Assembly: GCA_964511065.1 (NCBI GenBank)
Contig: CAZEEG010000011.1
Location: 1-64,000 of the forward strand
From: CALBRZ01 sp964511065
Lineage (GTDB): Bacteria; Planctomycetota; Planctomycetia; Pirellulales; S012-138
DNA: 64,000 bases
Reading direction: 5' to 3'
Shown here: piece by piece, positions 11,902 through 19,997 of the stretch
Layout of the letters: the number at the start of each line of letters is the position of its first letter
How positions within the stretch are numbered: the first letter of the stretch is position 1
Program-made: the position numbers and the translations under genes
The notes under the pieces: model-generated
Databases searched by the model: none
Seen by the model: only the letters and a program-made list of their open reading frames with translations
Told to the model about the DNA's origin: nothing

Positions 11902-14667
11902 ATGCCTGCTGAAACGTCGCATCAAGGCGTCCGATACCTTCAACGCGACCTGCTGGCGCTGCTGTTTCTGGCGTTCAATGCGTTCTTGCTGGTATCGCTG
12001 CTGACGGCCAATCCGGCTGATTCGGCCGGGGCGCTCGTCTACCCGCCCGCGGAAAGTTTCCACAACGCCTGCGGTCGGCTGGGGGCGATGGTGGCCCGCT
12101 TCCTGTTGGAAGGGCTGGGGCTGGGCGCCTACTACCTGGCTGCCTCCGGCGTAGTGCTGAATGTCGTACTGCTGGCACGGCGGGCGGTCACCGAGCCGAA
12201 CCTGCGATTAGTTGGCTGGCTGCTGACCCTATGGGGCTTCTGCACGTTGGCGGCGCTGGCGCTGCCCCAGTGGTCGCCCGGCTCCGTCGTTGGCCCGGGG
12301 GGATATTTGGGCGCGGCCGGCCGCGGCGTGCTGGAAATGTTCTTTGCCCGGGCTGGCGCCTTCATCCTCGTGGCCAGCGCCATCGTTGGTGGCCTGCTGT
12401 TGTGTACGGATTATGCGCTCCTGCAATTGACCGGCTGGACCCTGCGCGCCACCTCGGCGGGGGCTGGCAAGGTGCTGGGCGCGCTGCGCCGGCCGCACCG
12501 CGAAGCGGGTGAGGGCGAAAGCGAATCGGCTGACGAAACCCCAGGCACTGGCCGACGCCGGCGGCGGGCCAAGGCCGACGAAGAATCAGCCGCTGATCAG
12601 GAAGGCGGAGCCACCACCGCCAAGATCAAGACCAGGGCCTCTCAAAAGGAAAGTGTCCTGGCCGAGGACGAAGAGGAAGCCGAGGAGCAAGCCAGTTCTT
12701 CGGGCATCGCCAAGCGGATAGCCGGCGCGTTCCGCGTGCGAAACCCGCGCACCAAGAACAGCGAGCGCGATGCGGTGCTCAAGGAGATTGAAGAAGCGGC
12801 ACGGCGCGACGAAGACGCCGAGTACGAACTGCCGCCGATGGATCTGCTGGTGGATGCTGAGCCATTCAGCTACGAGGAACAGGAGCAGGAAGTTCGCCGC
12901 AAGGCGATGCAGTTGGAGAACACGTTTCAGAACTTCGGCCTGAATATCAAGGTGGTTGAGGTCGAAACCGGGCCGGTTATTGCCCAGTACGAAGTGGAAC
13001 TGGAGCCAGGGCTGCGGCTCAGCAAGATCACCAGCCTGGCCGACGACCTGGCCGTGGCGCTGCGAGTGCCCAGCGTGCGTGTGGTGGCGCCCATTCCCGG
13101 CAAGAACACCGTGGGGATCGAGGTTCCCAACTCGCAGCGGCAACTCGTTCGGCTGCGCGAAGTGATGGAGCAATCGACCGCCGATGCCGAGAAGCACCGG
13201 ATACCGGTGTTCCTCGGCTATGATGTCTCTGGCAATCCCATGGTGGTCGACCTGACGACACTGCCGCACTTGTTGATCGCGGGCCGGACGGGAACCGGTA
13301 AGAGCGTGTGCTTGAACACGATCATCATGTCGCTGCTCATGACCCGGCGGCCCGATGAAGTGAAAATGCTGTTGATCGACCCCAAGATGGTCGAACTGAC
13401 GCCCTATTCGCGGTTGCCGCACTTGATGCATCCGGTGGTGACCGACATGAAAAAGGCAGAGGCGATCCTGGCCTGGGCCGTCGACAAGATGGAAGAACGT
13501 TACAACCTGCTGATGCGGGCGGGCGTTCGCCACATGGCCGTGTACAACCAGTTGGGCGCCGAGGAGATTTACGAGCGGCTTGCTCCAGAGACGGAAGAAG
13601 AGCGGGAGGCCATCCCGACCCATCTGCCTTACATTGTGATCGTGGCCGATGAAATGGCCGACTTGATGATGACCGCGCCCAAGGAAGTCGAAAGCCACAT
13701 CATTCGACTGGCGCAAAAGAGCCGGGCCGTGGGGATTCACCTGGTGTTGGCGACGCAAAAGCCCACGGTGGACGTGATCACGGGGTTGATCAAATCCAAC
13801 CTGCCCGCCCGAATCGCCTTCCAGGTGGCCAGCCGCGTCGATAGCCGCGTGGTGCTCGACGAACAGGGGGCTGACAAGCTGCTGGGTAATGGCGATATGT
13901 TGTTCCTTTGGCCTGGTACCAGCCTGCTGCTTCGCGGCCAGGGGGCCTATGTCAGCGATGAGGAAATTCACGACGTGGTGGCCTTCCTCTCTCGCGTAGA
14001 ACCGCAGTTCGTGGAAGAACTCATCACCCTGCCGACCAAAGATGAGCAGCAGGCCCAGACCGGTGGACCCGGCGGCGGATCCAAGGACGAGATGTACGAA
14101 CAGGCCGTGGAGATCATTCTCCGCGAGGGCCGAGGAAGTGTCTCGCTGCTGCAGCGGGCGCTGGGTATCGGTTACGGCCGGGCCGCCCGGCTGATCGATT
14201 ACATGGCCGAGGATGGCCTGGTTGGTCCGTACAACGGCTCGCAAGCCCGCGAGGTGCTGATGTCGTACGACCAGTGGATGGCCGCCTGCGAAGCGCCTCA
14301 AGCGGCTCCTCCCAAGCCTCGCAATCGGCTGGTGCTGAAGTCGCCGTCGGCAACTTCTGCGGCCGGGGCGAATCGCAGGGCAGGGGGTAAGGCAGCAAAC
14401 CGTGCCGCCGAGGCCGACGAACCGTTCGACGATGACGCGGACTCGGCCGACGACTACGACGAAGAAGCCTATGACGAAGATGCGTACGATGAGTACGACG
14501 ATTTGGAGGCCTGCGACGAAGCGGACGACGAGATCGAAGAAGCCGACGAGGAATATGAGGATGGCGAGGACAACGACCAGTACGAATCTGAAGACGATGG
14601 CGAGCACGCTGACTCCGACACCAACGCGCGGCCTCGCATCACACGGCTGAGAACTCGGCGGCGGTAA
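11902..14667 (+). CDS. ftsK: FtsK/SpoIIIE DNA translocase with acidic C-terminal tail
   Basis: This 921-residue protein is the septal DNA translocase that moves chromosomes during division. Four or so membrane segments fill about residues 17-190, followed by a charged linker (about 200-310). The motor domain has Walker A GRTGTGKS (Lys467) and Walker B IVIVADEMADLMM. The winged-helix gamma domain that reads KOPS-like polarity signals is near residues 730-790 (EIILREGRGSVSLLQRALGI). After gamma there is an unusual tail of about 85 residues (about 835-905), nearly all Asp, Glu, Tyr and Ala, ending in a basic RITRLRTRRR. Typical FtsK proteins end at gamma. The start follows GAGG by about nine bases. 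Confidence 0.96.
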   Translation: MPAETSHQGVRYLQRDLLALLFLAFNAFLLVSLLTANPADSAGALVYPPAESFHNACGRLGAMVARFLLEGLGLGAYYLAASGVVLNVVLLARRAVTEPNLRLVGWLLTLWGFCTLAALALPQWSPGSVVGPGGYLGAAGRGVLEMFFARAGAFILVASAIVGGLLLCTDYALLQLTGWTLRATSAGAGKVLGALRRPHREAGEGESESADETPGTGRRRRRAKADEESAADQEGGATTAKIKTRASQKESVLAEDEEEAEEQASSSGIAKRIAGAFRVRNPRTKNSERDAVLKEIEEAARRDEDAEYELPPMDLLVDAEPFSYEEQEQEVRRKAMQLENTFQNFGLNIKVVEVETGPVIAQYEVELEPGLRLSKITSLADDLAVALRVPSVRVVAPIPGKNTVGIEVPNSQRQLVRLREVMEQSTADAEKHRIPVFLGYDVSGNPMVVDLTTLPHLLIAGRTGTGKSVCLNTIIMSLLMTRRPDEVKMLLIDPKMVELTPYSRLPHLMHPVVTDMKKAEAILAWAVDKMEERYNLLMRAGVRHMAVYNQLGAEEIYERLAPETEEEREAIPTHLPYIVIVADEMADLMMTAPKEVESHIIRLAQKSRAVGIHLVLATQKPTVDVITGLIKSNLPARIAFQVASRVDSRVVLDEQGADKLLGNGDMLFLWPGTSLLLRGQGAYVSDEEIHDVVAFLSRVEPQFVEELITLPTKDEQQAQTGGPGGGSKDEMYEQAVEIILREGRGSVSLLQRALGIGYGRAARLIDYMAEDGLVGPYNGSQAREVLMSYDQWMAACEAPQAAPPKPRNRLVLKSPSATSAAGANRRAGGKAANRAAEADEPFDDDADSADDYDEEAYDEDAYDEYDDLEACDEADDEIEEADEEYEDGEDNDQYESEDDGEHADSDTNARPRITRLRTRRR

Positions 14668-14921
14668 CGAAGGCTGCCTCGATCGCGCGGCGTCTAGCGC
14701 CGTGTTGCCGCTTGCGGGTTGCCGTTGCCGTGAAGAAGGTGCCTGGTTGAAGGTGCCTCGCTCACCACTGCGAGCCTGGGGGCAAGCGGCAGTGCGTTCT
14801 GGCACTTGCTCGATTGTGTGGGCCTAACGTATTTGCAGTGCCGGCTGGTTGGGCATAATGGTGGAGCAAACCACTGAGCCAGTATGTCCCCCCAAGGCCG
14901 CCCCCGGCAGGAGAGCCCGAT

Positions 14922-15779
14922 ATGCGTTTGGTCAAGTACCGCTTGCGGAACCAGGAAGGAATGAGCGCGGGTGTCGCGGTGCTGGAAGGCGATGAATTGG
15001 TGCCGTTGGCGCTGCCGTATCAAACCTTGGCCGACGTGCTGGAGACAGAAAACCCGGCCGAGGCCGCGCAGGGCCTGATGGACCAGCAGCAGCGCATCCC
15101 GCTCTCGCAGGCCGTGCTGCTGGCGCCGATCGATCGTCAGGAGGTATGGGCCGCCGGGGTCACGTACAAGCGGAGCCAGACGGCTCGGATGGAAGAATCC
15201 GAGCACGGCGCCACCCACTACGACCGCGTTTATTCGGCGGCACGGCCCGAACTATTTTTTAAGGCCAGCCCGCACCGGGTTTCAGGGCCGGGCGTGCCCG
15301 TCCGGATTCGGCAGGATGCCCAGTGGAGCGTGCCGGAACCGGAACTGGCACTGGTGCTGAACTCGCGGTTGGACCTGGTGGGGTACACCATCGGCAACGA
15401 TATGAGCTCACGGGATATCGAGGGCGAAAACCCGCTCTATCTGCCACAGGCCAAGGTCTACGATGCCGCCTGTGCGTTGGGGCCATGCATCACGCTAGTT
15501 GCCGCCATGCCGCCCCGCGAGCAGACCAAGATTCGTCTGTCCATCGTTCGGGATGATAACCCGGTGTTCGAGGGCGAAACCGACCTGGGACAGATGGCAC
15601 GCACCTTTGAAGACCTGATCGACTACGTGGGGCGTGACAACAGCTTTCCCGATGGGCTGTTCCTGCTCACCGGAACGGGAATCGTGCCCGAGAACGACTT
15701 CACCCTGGAAGCGGGCGACGAAGTCAGCATCTCCATCGATGGCATCGGTACGCTGACCAACCCGGTGGTGCAAGGGTAA
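14922..15779 (+). CDS. Fumarylacetoacetate hydrolase family protein
   Basis: This 285-residue protein belongs to the FAH superfamily, whose members hydrolyse, decarboxylate or isomerise beta-diketo or 2-keto acids with a divalent metal. The likely metal ligands are Glu139 and Glu141 (PEPEL) and Asp160 (GNDMSSRD), as expected for the family. The C-terminal segment LLTGTGIVP matches the conserved end of the fold. The start is supported by AGGAG about ten bases upstream. No aromatic-degradation genes are adjacent, so the substrate cannot be named. It is convergent with the stator-like operon. Confidence 0.9.
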   Translation: MRLVKYRLRNQEGMSAGVAVLEGDELVPLALPYQTLADVLETENPAEAAQGLMDQQQRIPLSQAVLLAPIDRQEVWAAGVTYKRSQTARMEESEHGATHYDRVYSAARPELFFKASPHRVSGPGVPVRIRQDAQWSVPEPELALVLNSRLDLVGYTIGNDMSSRDIEGENPLYLPQAKVYDAACALGPCITLVAAMPPREQTKIRLSIVRDDNPVFEGETDLGQMARTFEDLIDYVGRDNSFPDGLFLLTGTGIVPENDFTLEAGDEVSISIDGIGTLTNPVVQG

Positions 15780-15984
15780 ACGCTCGGTGTGTAAGCGGAA
15801 CCATCCTTGCCCGGCCAGCGAGCGTAACCTGGACGCAACTGGTGGAGGCATTGTCTTGCGGACCGCCACTGGTGTGTTGAACGCTTGGCCGGGTTCGGTC
15901 GGAAATCGCTTACCAGTACCAGGCGCCAAACAGCGCTCATGCCGATCGCAGCGGCCGCAGAACCGGCGCTATGTTCGGAATTCC

Positions 15985-16051
15985 AGCCCGAAGCGTCAGC
16001 GAGGAAAATCGTCGGTCCCTCGCTCACTCTCTTGGCTCTTAGCGTCGGGCT
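15985..16051. repeat. Nested inverted-repeat element between convergent genes
   Basis: Outer arms AGCCCGAAGCG (15985) and AGCGTCGGGCT (16041-16051) pair with one bulge. Inner arms AGCGAGG (15998-16004) and CCTCGCT (16018-16024) pair perfectly around a 13-base loop. It lies between two convergent genes, so it may act as a bidirectional terminator. Its sequence resembles short intergenic repeats I recall from planctomycetes, which is memory and not a search result. The rest of the 315-bp spacer (15780-16094) shows nothing else. Confidence 0.6.
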
Positions 16052-16094
16052 CTCATTGGCGGTGCTGACCGGTGGCAGCTTCTCCCATCGGGCA

Positions 16095-17153
16095 TCAATC
16101 GATCTGCTCGCGGGGCAGTGTGGGGCGAGCGGGCGTATCCTGTTTCGGAGGCGGTTTATATGCCGTCGTGCGCCCAATGTAGATGCGGTATTTCTGATCG
16201 GGAATGTAGGCTTCCCAGCCCGCCAAAACTCCCACTTCGTCGGCCACGGCACGGGCAGCCAGGTACGTTTCGAAGCTGTCGGCCCAGACGATAAACCGCA
16301 GAAACTGTTGCTGCGGATTAAGCCTCCGGATAAGCCGGTGGAAACTTGAGGTCGGTGTCGCCACGCGGTCGCCCGCATCACCGGCATTGTCGTCGGGTTC
16401 GATGGCGACGTAGATCGTTTCGTTGAGGTTTTCCAGTGTGAGATTCAACCCGAGGACGCTGCGCTTCTGGTTGTTGAAAACTCTCAGGGCCTTCTCGGCA
16501 TCGATGCGCTGTTTGGAATCGACAAAGGCGCGGATGACGTTGCCGACAATCGGCTTGATGCGGTTTTCATCGACGGCCACCACGCGGCCGGCCTTGCAGA
16601 AAAAGATGGCCGGCTGGGCCTTCTCGGGGGCCGGGCGCGGGTCAGGAAGCGTGATGATGGTGGCGGCCACGCCTTCGTGTTGCGGGGTGGTTTCCAGTTG
16701 GGCCTTGAGCTTGGCGATCTCCTCCTGGGCCGCCAGCACGTCCTTTTCCAGAGCCGCTTCTTTTTTCTTCTCGTCGTCCAGTTGTTTGCGGACTTCGTCG
16801 AGGTTGATCTTGCCTTGCAGCGAGGCGAGGTTCTTTTCGAGCTGAGCGAGTGTGATTCGCTTCTGCTCCAGTTCGCGCTGCTGGGCCGCCAGGTTCAATT
16901 CGGATGTGCCTTCCACCAGTTGCTTCAGTTGATTGGATACCTCCAAGGCTTCCTGTTCGGCTGCTTCGACTTCCTCGTCGGTTAGCTCCAGGAGCGGGGC
17001 GTCGATGCCTTCAATCCGCTTGACGGCTTCGCCCACTCCCAATTGGGTGACGACCAGCACGATCACCAGGATGCCAACCACGTTGGTCATGGTGTCGAGC
17101 AGCGAATCGAGGCTGCCGCCTCCCCCGGATGATGATCGTCGTTTGCGTGCCAT
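16095..17153 (-). CDS. TolR/ExbD-like membrane protein with coiled coil, Asp-bearing paralogue
   Basis: This 352-residue protein has a basic, Gly-rich cytoplasmic start, one membrane helix (about residues 18-40) and a long predicted coiled coil (about 55-165). Its C-terminal domain (about 175-352) begins near IFFCKAGRVVAVDE. In the helix, SLLDTMTNVVGILVIVLVV places Asp20 where TolR, ExbD and MotB carry the proton-binding aspartate. The gene follows its paralogue with a 20-bp gap and is the last of three genes with a TolQ-like partner. The C-terminal domain, probably periplasmic, resembles that of the paralogue (FVECRPEGVVLYEG) but no OmpA-type peptidoglycan domain is visible. Function unknown; an ion-driven stator subunit is an inference. 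Confidence 0.75.
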   Translation of the reverse strand: MARKRRSSSGGGGSLDSLLDTMTNVVGILVIVLVVTQLGVGEAVKRIEGIDAPLLELTDEEVEAAEQEALEVSNQLKQLVEGTSELNLAAQQRELEQKRITLAQLEKNLASLQGKINLDEVRKQLDDEKKKEAALEKDVLAAQEEIAKLKAQLETTPQHEGVAATIITLPDPRPAPEKAQPAIFFCKAGRVVAVDENRIKPIVGNVIRAFVDSKQRIDAEKALRVFNNQKRSVLGLNLTLENLNETIYVAIEPDDNAGDAGDRVATPTSSFHRLIRRLNPQQQFLRFIVWADSFETYLAARAVADEVGVLAGWEAYIPDQKYRIYIGRTTAYKPPPKQDTPARPTLPREQID

Positions 17154-17173
17154 GGTGGTCTGCGACTTTGCGT

Positions 17174-17956
17174 CTACTTCTTCTTGGTGAACAGGCTGAG
17201 GTCGATCTTGCCTTGCCCCGTGACGGCCAACTTGCCGTTGGGAGCCAGCCGCTCGTTGGCCACGTTTCGGGCAGCGTTGTAGGTGCCGATGCCGTCTTCG
17301 CGGAGCAGGAACACAATGCGATCCGTTTTGGATTTTTTGGCGACGTCGTCGAGCAGCTTCAGGAATTCCTGGCTGGTGCGCAGGTCGCCACGGCGAACGC
17401 GTATGACCTGGTCGCCTTCATAGAGCACGACGCCTTCCGGGCGGCACTCCACAAAACGCGGGACAAGATTGGTTCCGCTGCCGCTAGGTTGGATCACCAC
17501 CTCGGCTTCGCCGGGCGGTTCGTTGAGGCGTTTGACTTCGGCCCGAAGCTTGGCGACGGTTTCGTTAAGCTCCTTGCGCTCGTCCTGCATTTCGGTGATA
17601 CGTTGCCGCACCCGGTTGAGTTGCGCCAAGAGCTGTACGTTTACGTCGTCGCGTTTCTCCATTTCTTGCTGGTTGGCCTGGAGCCTTTTGAGTTCGGCTT
17701 CGGCGGCGGCCAACTGCTCGCGGATCGCATTGACGTTTTTCAGCAGTTCTTCGAGGCGGACGATCTCGTCGCGCTGGTTTTCCGTATCGGCCCTGAGCTG
17801 TTGGTATGCCCGGGCGCGCTCGATCACCCCTTCGTCCATTTGCCCCAGACTGAGGCCCACGATCAGCAGCGTCAGCACGCCGATCACGCAGGCCAAGATG
17901 CTGAGAAAGGGGAACAGCGACACCCCCTCGGATTCAGACTTGCGGCGTCGGGCCAT
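17174..17956 (-). CDS. TolR/ExbD-like membrane protein with coiled coil, Asp-lacking paralogue
   Basis: I start this 260-residue protein at the ATG at 17956, which gives MARRRKSESEG, parallel to the basic start of the next gene; the longer frame to 18124 runs into the upstream gene. A single membrane helix (about 14-37) begins FPFLSILACVIG. The alignment position of the ExbD/TolR aspartate (FPFLD in relatives) is Ser19, so this subunit probably cannot carry a proton by the standard mechanism. A coiled coil (about 45-150) leads to a C-terminal domain with FVECRPEGVVLYEG, alike in both TolR-like proteins. It lies 140 bp downstream of the TolQ-like gene and 20 bp upstream of the Asp-bearing paralogue. 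Confidence 0.75.
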   Translation of the reverse strand: MARRRKSESEGVSLFPFLSILACVIGVLTLLIVGLSLGQMDEGVIERARAYQQLRADTENQRDEIVRLEELLKNVNAIREQLAAAEAELKRLQANQQEMEKRDDVNVQLLAQLNRVRQRITEMQDERKELNETVAKLRAEVKRLNEPPGEAEVVIQPSGSGTNLVPRFVECRPEGVVLYEGDQVIRVRRGDLRTSQEFLKLLDDVAKKSKTDRIVFLLREDGIGTYNAARNVANERLAPNGKLAVTGQGKIDLSLFTKKK

Positions 17957-18096
17957 AACACACTCGCAAAGGTACCAGGCTTGCCGGGGTGACGCCGGTG
18001 TTGGCGTGGGCATCACCTTGATAGGGTATGACTTTGATCTTGCCCAACCACGGCGACGCTCACAACCCGGCGGTGACGACCTATGGGTTTTCGAAA

Positions 18097-19626
18097 TTAA
18101 CGGCCGTTGCGGCGGCTGAACCATCCCCGCCGTCGCGGCGCCATTTCCGTTTGAACCACCACTTGCTTTTCTCCCAGGCTTTCCAGCACCTGGTTGAGCG
18201 ATTGCAGCCCTTGTCCCAGGCTGCCGAAATGGCGGTCGAGGGATTCAGCCGTTGCGCGCATCGCGGCGGCGACCTGTTGCTGGACTTCTTGCGCCCCACC
18301 CGTCAACTGCGCCATCGAGACGCGCACCTCTTCCACATGCGCGGCATCGAACTGGGCGATGCCCGACTGGATCTCGTGCAGTTGGGCCAGCAGCGCCTGC
18401 TGCCGTTCGAGCAGGTCGTCGTGCTGCGCTTGGAGCGACTGTTGGATGGATTGCCAGCCCTGGCCCACGTGATTGGTGATCGTTTCACCAACTTTTTCCA
18501 GCTTGGTCAGCCAGGTTTGCAGCTCGGCGTGGTGGGCGGCCATGGCCGCATGGATGGCTTGCTGGAGGGCTTCGCGGTTGTCGGTACGCCCGCCCGCCAC
18601 GGCGCCATCGTTCAATCGCTTGATCAGGTTTTCATTGCAGTATTCGTCAACAGCTCCCAGCAGGTCCTCTTCGCTCTTTTGCATGGAACTGGCCGGAAAC
18701 ATAACCAGCAAGCTCATGACCAGTGCGATCAGCGTCGTGTCGAACGCTGTTGCCAGACCACCGGTAATGTTGTTCAGCGACTCCTTGAGCGCCTGCGGGT
18801 CACTGGAGGTTTCCAGGTTGCCCGAGAATCCGGCCACGGCGTCGGAAATGCCGATCACGGTACCGATGAAGCCCAGGATCGGAATGGCCCAAATGAACAC
18901 CTTGAGGATGGTGTAGCTGGATTCGACGGAGCCGGCGTCAATATCCGATTGGCTGGTCAGCGTACTGGCGACTTCCGGATTGCTCCGTCGCACGCGGAAG
19001 TGTTCCAGGCCGCGGAGGACCCGGGTGACGAGGAAGCTTTCGCCCGGCTCGACCGGCAGGCTGCGGACGTGCTCGATGAACCGGTCGACCGTTTGGGCGT
19101 TGATCTCCGGGGATATTTCGTTGGGCAACAGGTCGAACAGCAAGGCGTCGCGTTGCCGCCGCAATTTACGCGCCTTAAGGTACAGAATTGCGAGTGACCA
19201 CGCGAACAAGAAGGTGGTGGCGAAGGGAACCCAGCCGCGGTCGAGGAACAACTCGCCGATGAACATGCCGCCGAAATAGAACGGCAGCATCAACATGCAG
19301 AATCCCGCGGTAAGCCCCAGCCCAATCAGGCCGCTGAGTAGCAGGTTGACATTGGTGCCGTCGGTCTGCTCGCTGCTGGAACTCCGCTGACGGCGCGGCG
19401 CGGACTTACTGCCGGCCTGGACTGTAGGCGTGGTTGTGGTAGTGGGCGCCGAGGGGGGCGATTGCGTGGTGATACCGGGAAAACTCGGAGCCGGGGGGGC
19501 CTCGGGCGACTCCGTCGGTACGCTAATGGTGTGTTGGCAATACGGGCACCGGACCCTCCGGCCGGCCAGTTCGTCGCGAACCTTGAGCTGCTTCCCGCAC
19601 TGATCGCAGGCGAATTGAAAATACAT
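18097..19626 (-). CDS. Zinc-ribbon MotA/TolQ/ExbB-like channel protein with long helical tail
   Basis: This 509-residue protein begins with a zinc ribbon (Cys7, Cys10, Cys27, Cys30) and a Pro/Thr/Ser linker. Four hydrophobic segments follow at about 93-115, 133-151, 239-262 and 289-311. The last two carry the family signature: IPILGFIGTVIGISDAV and GGLATAFDTTLIALVMSLL. After the channel a Gln/Ala/Leu-rich helical tail of about 195 residues (312-509) is predicted to be coiled coil and, by MotA-like topology, cytoplasmic. Ordinary TolQ/ExbB proteins have about 230 residues and neither the ribbon nor the tail. The ribosome site AGAGG lies close to the start. It heads a three-gene minus-strand set with two TolR-like proteins. 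Confidence 0.85.
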   Translation of the reverse strand: MYFQFACDQCGKQLKVRDELAGRRVRCPYCQHTISVPTESPEAPPAPSFPGITTQSPPSAPTTTTTPTVQAGSKSAPRRQRSSSSEQTDGTNVNLLLSGLIGLGLTAGFCMLMLPFYFGGMFIGELFLDRGWVPFATTFLFAWSLAILYLKARKLRRQRDALLFDLLPNEISPEINAQTVDRFIEHVRSLPVEPGESFLVTRVLRGLEHFRVRRSNPEVASTLTSQSDIDAGSVESSYTILKVFIWAIPILGFIGTVIGISDAVAGFSGNLETSSDPQALKESLNNITGGLATAFDTTLIALVMSLLVMFPASSMQKSEEDLLGAVDEYCNENLIKRLNDGAVAGGRTDNREALQQAIHAAMAAHHAELQTWLTKLEKVGETITNHVGQGWQSIQQSLQAQHDDLLERQQALLAQLHEIQSGIAQFDAAHVEEVRVSMAQLTGGAQEVQQQVAAAMRATAESLDRHFGSLGQGLQSLNQVLESLGEKQVVVQTEMAPRRRGWFSRRNGR

Positions 19627-19997
19627 GGACCTCTGTTCCTTTGGGCGAATAACCCGGGGGGCGTTGCCGCCTACTGGCAGCTTGCCGCGAAAGCCGGCAT
19701 GCGGTACGCCGGGCTACGGCAGATGCGGCGGTGCGCGTTCAATCAGCAGTTTTCCCGCACATGGCGTGGGAACAGCGCTTGCCGATGGTTCTATCGTACT
19801 ACCGCCAGGCGCAGCGCCCATGCCTGCCGCGGCAATTCCCGATGAACTCCCGGCACAAAACACCGGATTTTCCCGCCTCAACCCACCCGTCCGTGGCATT
19901 TATGGCCCCCAGTTGGTGCCGAAGTTCCCGCCTCAACGGCCGGTTTGCAGCAGCGCGGCGCACTTCAATCGCTTGGAAAGTGGGCACCGGGCGGCCG
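19627..19997. other. 371-bp spacer between zwf and the TolQ-like gene
   Basis: No gene or RNA is apparent. A 13-bp direct repeat, TTCCCGCCTCAAC, occurs at 19870-19882 and 19925-19937, exactly 55 bp apart. The promoter of the TolQ-like operon should lie in the left part, but I cannot recognise it. Confidence 0.5.

Noticed and set aside
12586..14805. Antisense open frame of 739 codons opposite ftsK
   Set aside because: It is a mirror of the GC-rich codon use of ftsK; its His/Arg/Gln-rich translation has no domain.
18028..19197. Plus-strand open frame of 389 codons opposite the TolQ-like gene
   Set aside because: Antisense shadow; the minus-strand product carries the channel signature.
16095..19626. 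Zorya-type defence system
   Set aside because: The TolQ-like tail recalls ZorA, but the small subunits lack an OmpA domain and no ZorC/D/E-type gene or other defence gene is nearby.
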